Assembly (NCBI GenBank): GCA_025357835.1 | Contig: JANYLM010000130.1 | Location: 62,001-126,000, forward strand | Source of the DNA: Gammaproteobacteria bacterium | GTDB lineage: Bacteria > Pseudomonadota > Gammaproteobacteria > Steroidobacterales > Steroidobacteraceae | DNA length: 64,000 bases | Reading direction: 5' to 3' | Shown: positions 8,971-17,953 of the stretch, piece by piece | How the letters are laid out: every line of letters begins with the position of its first letter | How positions within the stretch are numbered: the first letter of the stretch is position 1 | Notes under the pieces: model-generated | What the model was told of the DNA's origin: nothing | The model's input: the letters and a program-made list of their open reading frames with translations, nothing else | Database searches by the model: none | Made by a program: the position numbers and the translations under genes

Positions 8971-11226
8971 ATGAAGATACACGCAGGCGGTCTGTTGGCG
9001 GCAGTACCCTTGGTGATTGGTGGACACACGGTACTGGCGGATGCTCCTGGTGTGGACCAAATTCCCGAAATCGTGGTGACCGCCCAAAAGCGGGCGGAAA
9101 GCCTGCAGAACGTGCCGGTGTCTATTACCACCTTCGGAGCACAGGCGCTTAAGGACCGCGCGGTGGAAAGTTTCATGGACTACGCCACCTCGGTCCCTAA
9201 TCTGGGATTCGGTGCCTCCGGCGATGGGGCGGCGAATTCGAGGACCATCTCGATTCGTGGGGTGAGCGGTGACAATACGACGGGGTTTTACTTGGACGAG
9301 ACGCCGCTGCCGGACTCGCTCGATCCGCGAATCGTCGACATCGATCACATCGAGGTGCTGCGTGGCCCACAGGGCACCCTGTACGGTGCGCGCTCCATGG
9401 GCGGCACGGCCAGGTTGCTGACGAATCAGCCCGATACGACCAATTTCTCGGCCGGTGTGCATACGGGCATCTCAACCACCGAACACACGACCGCGCCCAA
9501 TTATGTCGCCGACGGGGTTGTGAATCTGCCTTTGATTCAAGACATGCTGGGCCTGCGGATGGTCGGGTTTTTCGACCGTGAGGCGGGGTTTTTCCGGCGT
9601 GATTTCCCGACGCTTCCCGGCGGCACGTCGTTGTCGACGGTCGATGATGTGGGGCGCTCGGTGGTGCAGGGAGGGTCGCTGTCGCTGCTTTTGAAGGTCA
9701 ATGATGTATTGACGGTGACACCGCGCATTCTTCACCAAGAGACCACGTACAACGGATTTCCGTTCGCCGACGGTACGGTCACGCACTTCAGCGCGACGAA
9801 TTTTCTCCAAGCCCGTACTTTCGACGTGCCGGAAGGCGGCAGCGATCGCTGGACCCTTTACTCCTTGGGTATCCACTACACGCTGCCGTTGGGAGAAATC
9901 GTCTCGTCGACCTCCTACTTCGATCGTGAAATCAAGGAGCGCGAGGACGAATCCGAGGTCGTGTCGCTGTTCTTTTTCACGCCCGCCGGATTGCCGCCCG
10001 TCGCGTCGCAGATCACCGAAATTAAGCCCTTGCACCGTTTCGTCCAGGAGGTGCGCTTCGCCTCTCAGTTGCCAGGGCCATGGCAATTCGTGGCCGGCGG
10101 ATATTTCTCCACGTCGAACGGACAATTCACCCCGGGGCTGTATCCTTCGACCATCGTTCCCGGTCTTACGGCGGTGTCGGGATATCCGGGAAATCTCTTC
10201 TTCTATCAAAATTATCCCAGCACCATTCGCGAGCCTGCGGTCTTCGGTGAGCTTGCATACCGGGCCACTTCAAAGTTGAAGCTGACCGCCGGCGCTCGAT
10301 GGTACGAGATAAAATCCACCGCGAGCGGGACTGAGCAAGGCGCCGCCGTCGGTACCGTGGTCATCGACTCGCCCAGTACGTTGACCGAGGTCGGAGTCAA
10401 TCCGAAGTTTCAAGGCGACTACCAACTCACCGCTGATGCGATGCTGTATGCGACCGCGGCCAAGGGGTTTCGCCCCGGCGGCATCGTTCCCACCGTGCCT
10501 TCCGCCGCCGCCCTGGGTTGCCCCGGCCAGCTCGCGGCGCTGGGTTTGACCACGCAGCAGACCCACGAGTATCAATCGGATAGCCTGTGGAACTACGAAT
10601 TGGGCGCCAAGACCAGTTGGCTCGACAATCGACTGTCAGTCAATGCGGATGTCTTCTACATCGATTGGAAGAACATTCAGCAGCAGATACTGCTGGCCTG
10701 CGGCTTTCAATTCCGCACCAATGCGGGTGCGGCAAAGAGCGAGGGCGGTGAACTCGAGGTGCATGCGCGCCCGCTCCACGGCCTGGATATCTCCAGCGGG
10801 ATAGGCTACCAGCATGCCGTCATCACCAAGGCCGGCGCGGGCGGCGCGGCGTCGCCGCTGCAACCCGGCGATCGTGTTTATCAAGTGCCCGACTGGACGG
10901 CGAACACGTCGGTTACATACTCGACTGCCTTGAACTCACGCTTTGATCTGGTGAACAATCTGACGTACTCCTACGTCGGCGGCAGCAAGAGCGCGAATAA
11001 CGACCCTTTCAATCCGCGCACACGCTCGCCGTACGCGCTGCTGGAGGCGCGGGCCGCCGTGGCGTTCGGTCAATACGAAGTCGCGCTGGTGGGCAAAAAT
11101 CTGACGAACGATCACGCCAATCTGGCGGATAATCGCTCTATCGCGGTCGAGTTGCCGGGCAGGCCGCGTATCGTGACGAATCAGCCGATCACCTTGGGAG
11201 TTGAATTTCGCGTGACGTTCAAGTGA
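8971..11226 (+). CDS. TonB-dependent outer-membrane receptor (1 of 3)
   Basis: A 751-residue receptor with a signal peptide and then PEIVVTAQKRAESLQNVPVSI, the usual start of the plug domain in this receptor group. The plug continues with SIRGVSGDNTTGFYLDETPL and HIEVLRGPQGTLYGARSMGGTARLLT. A 22-strand barrel follows, ending in an aromatic-terminated strand (GVEFRVTFK). It imports a substrate across the outer membrane using TonB energy. A strong ribosome site (AGGAGAG, 8958-8964) precedes the ATG. Its stop lies 13 bases before the PQQ dehydrogenase gene, so the two are surely co-expressed; the ligand could be the alcohol substrate, PQQ or a metal chelate (inference). Confidence 0.95.
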   Translation: MKIHAGGLLAAVPLVIGGHTVLADAPGVDQIPEIVVTAQKRAESLQNVPVSITTFGAQALKDRAVESFMDYATSVPNLGFGASGDGAANSRTISIRGVSGDNTTGFYLDETPLPDSLDPRIVDIDHIEVLRGPQGTLYGARSMGGTARLLTNQPDTTNFSAGVHTGISTTEHTTAPNYVADGVVNLPLIQDMLGLRMVGFFDREAGFFRRDFPTLPGGTSLSTVDDVGRSVVQGGSLSLLLKVNDVLTVTPRILHQETTYNGFPFADGTVTHFSATNFLQARTFDVPEGGSDRWTLYSLGIHYTLPLGEIVSSTSYFDREIKEREDESEVVSLFFFTPAGLPPVASQITEIKPLHRFVQEVRFASQLPGPWQFVAGGYFSTSNGQFTPGLYPSTIVPGLTAVSGYPGNLFFYQNYPSTIREPAVFGELAYRATSKLKLTAGARWYEIKSTASGTEQGAAVGTVVIDSPSTLTEVGVNPKFQGDYQLTADAMLYATAAKGFRPGGIVPTVPSAAALGCPGQLAALGLTTQQTHEYQSDSLWNYELGAKTSWLDNRLSVNADVFYIDWKNIQQQILLACGFQFRTNAGAAKSEGGELEVHARPLHGLDISSGIGYQHAVITKAGAGGAASPLQPGDRVYQVPDWTANTSVTYSTALNSRFDLVNNLTYSYVGGSKSANNDPFNPRTRSPYALLEARAAVAFGQYEVALVGKNLTNDHANLADNRSIAVELPGRPRIVTNQPITLGVEFRVTFK

Positions 11227-11239
11227 GTGGGGTGGCGCA

Positions 11240-13435
11240 ATGAAACAGGCGGGCGTGAGCTGCGCGGTATCGTTCGCGCTCCTTGGGGTTATCTCCGGTT
11301 GCGGATCGCCCAGCGCCTCGGGACCGCCGCCGCCGGCCGCGCAGCAGCGATTCGGTGCCATCGATGCCGAGCGCATGGCGCACGCGGTGGAACAGCCGGG
11401 CGAATGGTTCACCGGCGGGGGCGATGGGTCGGGCGCCTACTTTTCGCACCTGGCGCAAATCAATGGTGGCAATGTTCAGAAGCTCGGCTTTGCCTGGGAC
11501 TATGCATTGCATTCAAGCCGCGGGCTGGAGGCGACGCCCATCGTCGTCGACGGCACGATGTACACCTCGGGTAACTGGGGCAGGGTGTATGCGCTGGACG
11601 CCGCGACGGGGCGGGAGTTGTGGCTTTACGATCCCGGCGTCGACGCGCAGTGGGGCCGTTATGCTTGCTGCGATGTGGTCAATCGCGGCGTTGCGGTCTG
11701 GCAAGGCAAGGTGTACGTCGCTTCACTGGATGGCTACCTGCACGCGCTGGATGCGGCAACCGGTCGCCTCGTTTGGAAAGCCGACACTCTCACCGGTCGA
11801 GCCTCCACGGACTTTCATTACTTCGTCTCGGGAGCGCCGCTGATTGCGGGGGACGCGGTGGTGATAGGCAATGGAGGAGCGGATTTCAGAGGTGCACGCG
11901 GTTCCATCTCGGCCTACGATCTGTCGAGCGGCGCATTTCGGTGGCGATTTTTCACGGTGCCGCGCGATCCAAAGCTGGGGTCGCAAGATCAGCCGCATCT
12001 GAAGCGCGCTATCGACACCTGGGACAGTCACTACGATTGGTCCAGCGGGGGCGGCGGCTCGGTATGGGATGGGCTCTCCTATGACCCAGAGCTGGGTCTG
12101 ATTTATTTTGGCACCGCCAATCCCTCACCTTATGCCATAGGTCGCGATACTCCGCATAGCGATCAGCTGTATGCGGACTCCATGCTGGCAGTGCGCGCTA
12201 ATAACGGCGAGCTGGCCTGGCACTACCAAGAAGTGCCGGGAGACGGCTGGGATTACGACGCGACTCAAAAGACAGTGCTCACCGCCCTCGATATGGGCGG
12301 AGTTCGGCGCAAGGTGCTGCTGCAGGCGGCAAAGAATGGCTATGTCTATGTCTGGGACCGAGCCACGGGCGAGCTGCTATCGGCACGCCCGTTTGCCTTC
12401 GTCAATTGGACCAAGGGCATCGATGCGAAAACGCAGCGACCCATTCGCAACCCGGCAGCGGATTACGCCAAGCAACCCAAGCTGATTTTCCCTGCCATGA
12501 CCGGCGCGCATAGCTGGCAACCCATGTCGTACAACGCGGCCACAGGCCTTCTGTACATTTCAGTCATCGATGCCTCGATGGTATATATCGATACCGCGAG
12601 CCGCCGCGCGGGATTGATCGAGGGCAATTTCAACGTCGTCGGAGTCATGCCGGAGGATTACGACCCGCAGGGGCTTGGCAGTTTATTCGGGCCGCTGCCA
12701 TCCATGCATGAACTCGGAAAGGATGTTTCGCACTCGCTGCGGTCGCGCGGCGTGCTGCGAGCCGTGGAGCCGCTCACCGGCCGCGTGGCATGGGAGCAGG
12801 CCGGCAGCATTTGGGATGGCGGTATAGCATCGACGGCGGGCAACCTCGTGCTGCGCGGCGATGCCGCCGGTAAATTCAATGCCTATGCGGCCGACAGCGG
12901 CAAGCTGTTGCAGAGCATCGATGTGGGCACGTCCATGATGGCGGCACCGATGACCTACAGTGTTCGCGGCGAGCAGTACATTGCCGTAATGGCGGGTTAC
13001 GGCGGCGGCACGTTGTTCATGCCCTACCCTGCGGACAGCGCCGCCCGTAAGTATGGGAATGCCGGCCGTATCGTCGCGTTCAAGCTGGGCGGCGCAGCGC
13101 CGCCGAAGCCGACGCCGCGCGTCGATGAGCCTTTCCCGCAGCCGCCCTCGCATGAGGGTTCGAAAGCCTCAATTGCATCCGGCGAGGTCTTGTACAATCG
13201 GTTTTGCGCCCGGTGTCACACATTCGGGATCGGGCTACTGCCCGACTTGCGACGCCTCTCAACCCCGACGCACCAATTGTTCTACGAGATCGTGCTCAAC
13301 GGCGCCTATCGCGGCAAGGGCATGGGGCGCTGGGATGATGTGCTATCGCGCACCGACGCACAGTCCGTTCATGCCTATCTCGTCGATCAGGCGTGGGACG
13401 CGTACACGCAGCAACAGTCCGCCGTCGCGCACTAG
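11240..13435 (+). CDS. PQQ-dependent quinohemoprotein dehydrogenase with WDYD (lanthanide-type) motif
   Basis: A 731-residue periplasmic enzyme: an eight-bladed PQQ propeller (about 50-620) followed by a cytochrome c domain. It has a lipoprotein-type signal (VISGC, Cys21), the adjacent-cysteine pair CC at 143-144 that forms the vicinal disulphide over PQQ, and tryptophan-docking repeats (DAATGRELWLYD). The C-terminal heme c site FCARCH is at residues 655-660, with Met695 a likely axial ligand. It oxidises an alcohol or aldehyde and passes electrons from PQQH2 to heme. The catalytic Asp338 sits in WDYD (337-340). In this family an Asp two residues after the catalytic Asp marks lanthanide rather than calcium enzymes. 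No pqq biosynthesis genes are in the window. Confidence 0.93.
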   Translation: MKQAGVSCAVSFALLGVISGCGSPSASGPPPPAAQQRFGAIDAERMAHAVEQPGEWFTGGGDGSGAYFSHLAQINGGNVQKLGFAWDYALHSSRGLEATPIVVDGTMYTSGNWGRVYALDAATGRELWLYDPGVDAQWGRYACCDVVNRGVAVWQGKVYVASLDGYLHALDAATGRLVWKADTLTGRASTDFHYFVSGAPLIAGDAVVIGNGGADFRGARGSISAYDLSSGAFRWRFFTVPRDPKLGSQDQPHLKRAIDTWDSHYDWSSGGGGSVWDGLSYDPELGLIYFGTANPSPYAIGRDTPHSDQLYADSMLAVRANNGELAWHYQEVPGDGWDYDATQKTVLTALDMGGVRRKVLLQAAKNGYVYVWDRATGELLSARPFAFVNWTKGIDAKTQRPIRNPAADYAKQPKLIFPAMTGAHSWQPMSYNAATGLLYISVIDASMVYIDTASRRAGLIEGNFNVVGVMPEDYDPQGLGSLFGPLPSMHELGKDVSHSLRSRGVLRAVEPLTGRVAWEQAGSIWDGGIASTAGNLVLRGDAAGKFNAYAADSGKLLQSIDVGTSMMAAPMTYSVRGEQYIAVMAGYGGGTLFMPYPADSAARKYGNAGRIVAFKLGGAAPPKPTPRVDEPFPQPPSHEGSKASIASGEVLYNRFCARCHTFGIGLLPDLRRLSTPTHQLFYEIVLNGAYRGKGMGRWDDVLSRTDAQSVHAYLVDQAWDAYTQQQSAVAH

Positions 13436-13498
13436 TTAAGCAATACATCAATCAACGTTCGATAGTGGGTGTTCATTTCCTGCCGGGAGAAGTGACTG

Positions 13499-13786
13499 AT
13501 GATCGAAAGAAACAAGTACCGGTTTCACTTTCGTGTCCTGACGGGCGCCTTACTCGCCGTCGCTGGCCTGACGGCAACAGAGGCTGTTCTGTCGGCGCCG
13601 ACATCGCACTTTGTGCTTAGTAGCAAGGACTCGAAATTCCCCGCGCATTTCCCGGATGAATACGTGCTGAATGCGGATGTGGCGACGCTGCCGGTTCCGG
13701 CCGAACCGAGCGGCGCCATGGTGGTCTCGTCGCTGTGCGAGCACTTGTTGGGTGAAGCGACCATGGTGGTAAGGCACGGCCGCTGA
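13499..13786 (+). CDS. small exported protein of unknown function
   Basis: A 95-residue product with a basic N-terminus and a hydrophobic signal-like stretch (FRVLTGALLAVAGLTATEAVLSA), preceded by a reasonable ribosome site (GGGAGAAG). It lies 63 bases after the PQQ dehydrogenase on the same strand and may be its third operon member. The mature part (about 60 residues) has no motif I recognise. It is convergent with the cupin gene, 10 bases away. It could be a truncated larger gene; the C-terminal VVSSLCEHLLGEATMVVRHGR does not look like a natural domain end. Confidence 0.5.
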   Translation: MIERNKYRFHFRVLTGALLAVAGLTATEAVLSAPTSHFVLSSKDSKFPAHFPDEYVLNADVATLPVPAEPSGAMVVSSLCEHLLGEATMVVRHGR

Positions 13787-13796
13787 GACTTGCGAC

Positions 13797-14252
13797 TTAC
13801 TTCGGCTTGGCGCCGCCCGTGTAGGTCACGTAGTACTTCTTGTAACCCTTGGTGGACCAATGGCCTTTCCAGCCCTTGGGCATGGCAACTCCTTCACCGG
13901 TCTGCACTTCGAGCACCGTTCCGTCTGCGGAAGTTAGCTTCACGCCGCCGGCAAGAAAGAACATGAACTCGTCATCTTCATAGGACGCGATGTCCTGCTC
14001 GGACGGGCCGGCATCGAAGAGCCCCATCTCGACCTTGCGGTCCTTGGACCTGAGCAGCAGCACGTCGGTGGCCTGGCCGTCCGGTCCGTTGTCCTTTACG
14101 GCAGTCTTACCGGCAAATATCGGGCCGATGGAGTCGGCAGCGGTAACCTTAATGGGCTTGGTGGTGACCAATGGCGTCGCAACCGGCGGGTCCGCCAGGG
14201 CCACCGTCGTACCCAGTAGCATCATCACCATGCCTATGCTTGCTAATTTCAT
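13797..14252 (-). CDS. exported cupin-domain protein
   Basis: A 151-residue protein with a signal peptide (MKLASIGMVMMLLGTTVALADP) and one cupin barrel. GLFDAGPSEQDIASYEDDEFMFFLAGGVKLTSADG matches cupin motif 1 of the EutQ/ureidoglycine-aminohydrolase-like (DUF861) group, and GEGVAMPKGWKGHWSTKGY matches motif 2. The exact metal ligands of classical cupins are only partly present, so binding rather than catalysis is possible. A strong ribosome site (AAAGGAAA) precedes the start. It is convergent with the PQQ dehydrogenase operon. Its role is not known. Confidence 0.8.
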   Translation of the reverse strand: MKLASIGMVMMLLGTTVALADPPVATPLVTTKPIKVTAADSIGPIFAGKTAVKDNGPDGQATDVLLLRSKDRKVEMGLFDAGPSEQDIASYEDDEFMFFLAGGVKLTSADGTVLEVQTGEGVAMPKGWKGHWSTKGYKKYYVTYTGGAKPK

Positions 14253-14319
14253 ACGGGGTTTCCTTTATAGTTTGTAGAGCGCCGCAGTTTATTACGAACC
14301 GGCCGCGCGCGGCAGCTCA

Positions 14320-15453
14320 TCATTGAATGCGGCGAGCGCGGCCAACGAAGTAGCCGGCGGCAAACGGCAGGCCGAGAATGACGACGACCAATGCGATGAC
14401 CAACAGCAAGGTCTCTCGTACCAGACGACGCATCTCCTCACCGGCCTCGCTGACCACCTGATTCACAATTCGTGCGGCATCTGCGGCGACCGCCGTGCGT
14501 TCCGCATCCAAGGCGATCACCGTAGCCTGTCGTTCGGCGCTCAATGAACCTGACAGGGTCGTTCCCTCTTCGCGAACGTCGCGCATCATCTCGGTCCAAG
14601 AGGAACCGAAGCGTATACCCGCGTCACGGACAACGCCGTCGACCATTTTTGGCGTCGCGTCGACCATGGCGTACAGCCGGGCGATGCGCTCGTCCAATCG
14701 TTGCACAGCGACTCGCAGATCTTTGCCGCTAATGCCCGTTTCCTGCACTGCCAGTTGGGCCTGCCAAAGCAGCTGCGATGGGCCCGTATCGCCATACATG
14801 CGCAGGCGATCGCCCGCGTCCGCCAGGGCTTCAGAAACCGTGCCGAGAGTGTCTACAAGCTTGAGTTTGACGCCGCTATCGCGGGTCCAATAGTCGACCA
14901 GAGAAGCGCGCGCGAAATGCAGGTTTTCTATAGGGTACGCTCGAACATAGTCCTCGATGAACCGCCGATCCTGCTCGAACTCGTCCGGTGTGGTAAGTCG
15001 CCGGGCCAAGTCTTGCGCTTCCCGGGACAAATCAGCCGCAAGCGTTAGCGCGAGCTTCTGCTGAGTGCCGAACAAAGCGTGTCCGGCGCCGTCGCCGAAA
15101 TAATCGGACATCTGCATGGACAGCGCCCATGTGTCCAATAGACCCATCATGGGTGCCATCTGCCCGGCGGCATGCTGGCTCTTGCCCGCGGCGGCGATCT
15201 TCCACCGCAATGCATTCAGCCGGGTTTCTGAATCCTCGGTGTTGGCGGCAATTTGATCGGCCGTCTGGTCGACGGCGCCGATGAACCGGGTGGAGTATTC
15301 ACGTGTGAGAATGCGCGCTTCGAGATCGCGCGGCGACAGCGGCTTCTCAGGACTCTTCAATGAAATCAGCGTGCAGCCCGCAACGCCCGCCATCAATACG
15401 CCGAACCCGCCCAAGCGTGCGTATGCGCAAAAGATTTTGGCAACAGTAATCAA
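14320..15453 (-). CDS. putative lipoprotein with coiled coil and C-terminal membrane anchor
   Basis: A 377-residue protein. A lipobox-like VAGC ends the N-terminal hydrophobic segment (Cys27). A long helical, charged middle (about 50-340) is likely coiled coil, and a strong membrane span sits near the C-terminus (LLLVIALVVVILGLPFAAGYFVG, followed by RARR). The topology recalls receptor-type sensors without a cytoplasmic signalling domain. I cannot name the family. It sits about 250 bases downstream of the molybdenum enzyme gene on the same strand. Confidence 0.65.
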   Translation of the reverse strand: MITVAKIFCAYARLGGFGVLMAGVAGCTLISLKSPEKPLSPRDLEARILTREYSTRFIGAVDQTADQIAANTEDSETRLNALRWKIAAAGKSQHAAGQMAPMMGLLDTWALSMQMSDYFGDGAGHALFGTQQKLALTLAADLSREAQDLARRLTTPDEFEQDRRFIEDYVRAYPIENLHFARASLVDYWTRDSGVKLKLVDTLGTVSEALADAGDRLRMYGDTGPSQLLWQAQLAVQETGISGKDLRVAVQRLDERIARLYAMVDATPKMVDGVVRDAGIRFGSSWTEMMRDVREEGTTLSGSLSAERQATVIALDAERTAVAADAARIVNQVVSEAGEEMRRLVRETLLLVIALVVVILGLPFAAGYFVGRARRIQ

Positions 15454-15706
15454 CGGGGAGTCCTCGGCGCGAACCTGTCGGTGCAGCTGTGAAACAGTTT
15501 CCCATTGTACCGATTTTCCAAAATGAAGCCTGACGCGTGCCGCATCGATGAACGGCCCGCGGTCTTCGGGAGAAGCACCGCGCCGCGCTGTCCATTGAGC
15601 GCCTCCGCGGGGAAAGATGCGCTTTACAGCAATTTCTCGAGCTCGATCAAGATTGTTTCAACGTCGTACAGCGCTTCAGGTGGGTTTGCCGTTGATCGGC
15701 TCTGTG

Positions 15707-17878
15707 CTACGCGAGAGTGAAGCCGGCGCGTGCGAGTGGCAAATGCCGGATACGTCGGCCGGTAGCCGCAAAAACTGCGTTCGCGAGCGCTGGGGCGAAC
15801 GGACTGACGGCCTCCTCACCCGCACCGCCGGGCGCGTCGCGACTCGGCAGCAGGATGACATCGACCGGCGGCATTTCATGTATCCGGATGGTCCGATAGT
15901 CGTGAAAATTCGACTGCTCGACCGCACCCCCTTTAACAGTGATTTCGCCATACATGGCCGCCGACAGCGCGAAGGCCACGCATCCTTCAACCTGAGCGCG
16001 CACGCTGCCCGGATTGACCACAATTCCGCAATCTAGAGCCGCCGTCACGCGGTGCAACCGGATCTTCGTGCCTTCGAGGACGGAGAGTTCAACGACGTGG
16101 GCGGCGATCGACCCATTGGCCCGCGCGAGACCCAGTCCTCGGAAATGTCCGGGCGACGGCGCCGTCGCCCACTGAGCACGCTCTAGTAGCGTGTCTAACA
16201 CACGTAGTTCTCGGCTCGACCCCGCCAGCACATGCCCGCGCCAGGCCGCAGGGTCAATCTTGGCTTCATGTGCGAGCTCGTCAAAAAACGATTCGTACGC
16301 AAACATGTTTTGCGATGCCGCGACTGAGCGCCAAAAACCGACGGGAACCCCGACGTCGAGTGTCGTTACGGCGAAGACCGAAGGCCCCAGCGCGTAGTAC
16401 GACGGGCGTGCGCCCACTGCCGTCCAATCAACGGGTAGAGCCGCGCGACGGTCGCCGCCGTTCGAGTAGTAAAGGAGCGATTCGCACGCAGTGTCGCAGC
16501 GAATAGCCACCGGCCAACCGTCGGCGCCGATCCCGGCACGCAGCCTGATCGCCGCCGCCGGCCGATAGAAGTCGTGCCGCATGTCCTGTTCGCGACTCCA
16601 GATGAGTTTCACCGGAGCGCTCACCTCGCGCGAGATGAGGGCGGCTTGCACCGCAAAGTCAAATTCGACACGCCGGCCGAAGCCTCCGCCACTTAGAGTC
16701 GTATGGATAGTGATTGCAGCTGCCGGTAGGCCGAGCGCTCTGGCAACCGCCGCAGTCGCCGCAGAAGGATTCTGCGTCGGCAGCCAAAGCGTCGCTTGTT
16801 TCGCAGTTACCAAAGCGGTCGCGTTCATCGGCTCCATCGGCGCGTGGCTCAGGAATGGAACCGTATAGGTCGCCTGCACCTGCGATTCGGCTCGCCGCAT
16901 CGCAGCCTCGAACGTTCTGGATTGCTCCTCAGCCGTCGCGCCTTCCGGGGCGAAGATACGTCCGCCCGCCGCAACCGCCTTGATCAGCGCAACTTTATAG
17001 TCCGTCGACGTCGCCGAGCTCGCAGCGGCGTTGTCCCACGATGGCTTGAGGCGCGCCAGCGCTTGAGTGGCCGTCCAATAATCGCCCGCGACCACCGCGA
17101 CGGCGTCGCTGAGTAACACCACCCGGCGCACCCCGCGCACGAGGAGTGCGGGTTCGATATCGACGTGGGAGAGCCGGCCGCCAAAGCGAGGTGATTGCTG
17201 GATTGCTGCTACGAGAAGACCGGGGAGCGTGACATCGATGCCGTATCGGGCGGTGCCGTTCACCTTGGGAGGGAGGTCCAGACGTTTCACTTCCGTCCCG
17301 ATCAACCGCCACTTGTCTGGATCCCGCAGCGGTGGGTTGACCGGAACCGGCAGCTCCGCCGCCGCTGCGGCGAGCTGGCCATACGGCGCGCGCCGGCCCG
17401 ATGCAGGGTGCGTGACCTGGCCGAGCTCCGTGTCGCATTCGTCGGCTGCGACATCCCAGTTGGCTGCAGCGGCGCTCATCAGCATTGAGCGGGCCTGAGC
17501 ACCCGCCTTGCGTAGTGCGGCGAACTGACCGCGAATGCCACCGCTCCCGTAAGTGGCGTACTCCTTCCACATCGGATTGAAAAACTGCGGCTCGATCGGA
17601 GCCACGCCCAGATGAACGGCCCGCCACTCCACATCAAGTTCCTCCGCGAGAATTTGCGCTAGGGCTGTGCCGGTACCTTGGCCAATTTCACTGGTGTTGC
17701 TGAGCAGTTCGACCTCGCCTTGCGATCCAATACGAATCCAGCCGTTGATCGCCTGCGGCTCCGAGGTCGCGGACCCACCGTGGTCGGCCAAAAGCGGCGC
17801 ACCAATCCCCAACAGCAATCCGCCTGCAGCGATGCACTGCAGAAACTCTCTGCGGCTCGTGCCCTCTGCACTATCCAT
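15707..17878 (-). CDS. molybdenum hydroxylase large subunit (isoquinoline 1-oxidoreductase beta-like)
   Basis: A 723-residue member of the xanthine-dehydrogenase/aldehyde-oxidase family with a Tat-type leader (TSRREFLQ, then a hydrophobic stretch), so it is periplasmic. Family marks are visible: GYGSGGIRGQF-like cofactor contacts, PFLSHAPMEPMNATA, LSGGGFGRRVEFDFAVQAALIS, PVGFWRSVAASQNMFAYESFFDELA, and the catalytic Glu688 near the C-terminus in GGAGEEAVSPFAPALANAVFAA. It binds molybdopterin-cytosine dinucleotide and hydroxylates an aldehyde or N-heterocycle. The partner [2Fe-2S] subunit, normally encoded next to it, is absent from both sides here, as is any FAD subunit. It may borrow a small subunit from elsewhere. 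Confidence 0.9.
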   Translation of the reverse strand: MDSAEGTSRREFLQCIAAGGLLLGIGAPLLADHGGSATSEPQAINGWIRIGSQGEVELLSNTSEIGQGTGTALAQILAEELDVEWRAVHLGVAPIEPQFFNPMWKEYATYGSGGIRGQFAALRKAGAQARSMLMSAAAANWDVAADECDTELGQVTHPASGRRAPYGQLAAAAAELPVPVNPPLRDPDKWRLIGTEVKRLDLPPKVNGTARYGIDVTLPGLLVAAIQQSPRFGGRLSHVDIEPALLVRGVRRVVLLSDAVAVVAGDYWTATQALARLKPSWDNAAASSATSTDYKVALIKAVAAGGRIFAPEGATAEEQSRTFEAAMRRAESQVQATYTVPFLSHAPMEPMNATALVTAKQATLWLPTQNPSAATAAVARALGLPAAAITIHTTLSGGGFGRRVEFDFAVQAALISREVSAPVKLIWSREQDMRHDFYRPAAAIRLRAGIGADGWPVAIRCDTACESLLYYSNGGDRRAALPVDWTAVGARPSYYALGPSVFAVTTLDVGVPVGFWRSVAASQNMFAYESFFDELAHEAKIDPAAWRGHVLAGSSRELRVLDTLLERAQWATAPSPGHFRGLGLARANGSIAAHVVELSVLEGTKIRLHRVTAALDCGIVVNPGSVRAQVEGCVAFALSAAMYGEITVKGGAVEQSNFHDYRTIRIHEMPPVDVILLPSRDAPGGAGEEAVSPFAPALANAVFAATGRRIRHLPLARAGFTLA

Positions 17879-17953
17879 GCACGCGCGCCTTCGGCCTGGA
17901 CCGCCACGTGAGGACGGCGAATTCGTGCGCGCTCGGTCCGCTCACGGGCCCGA

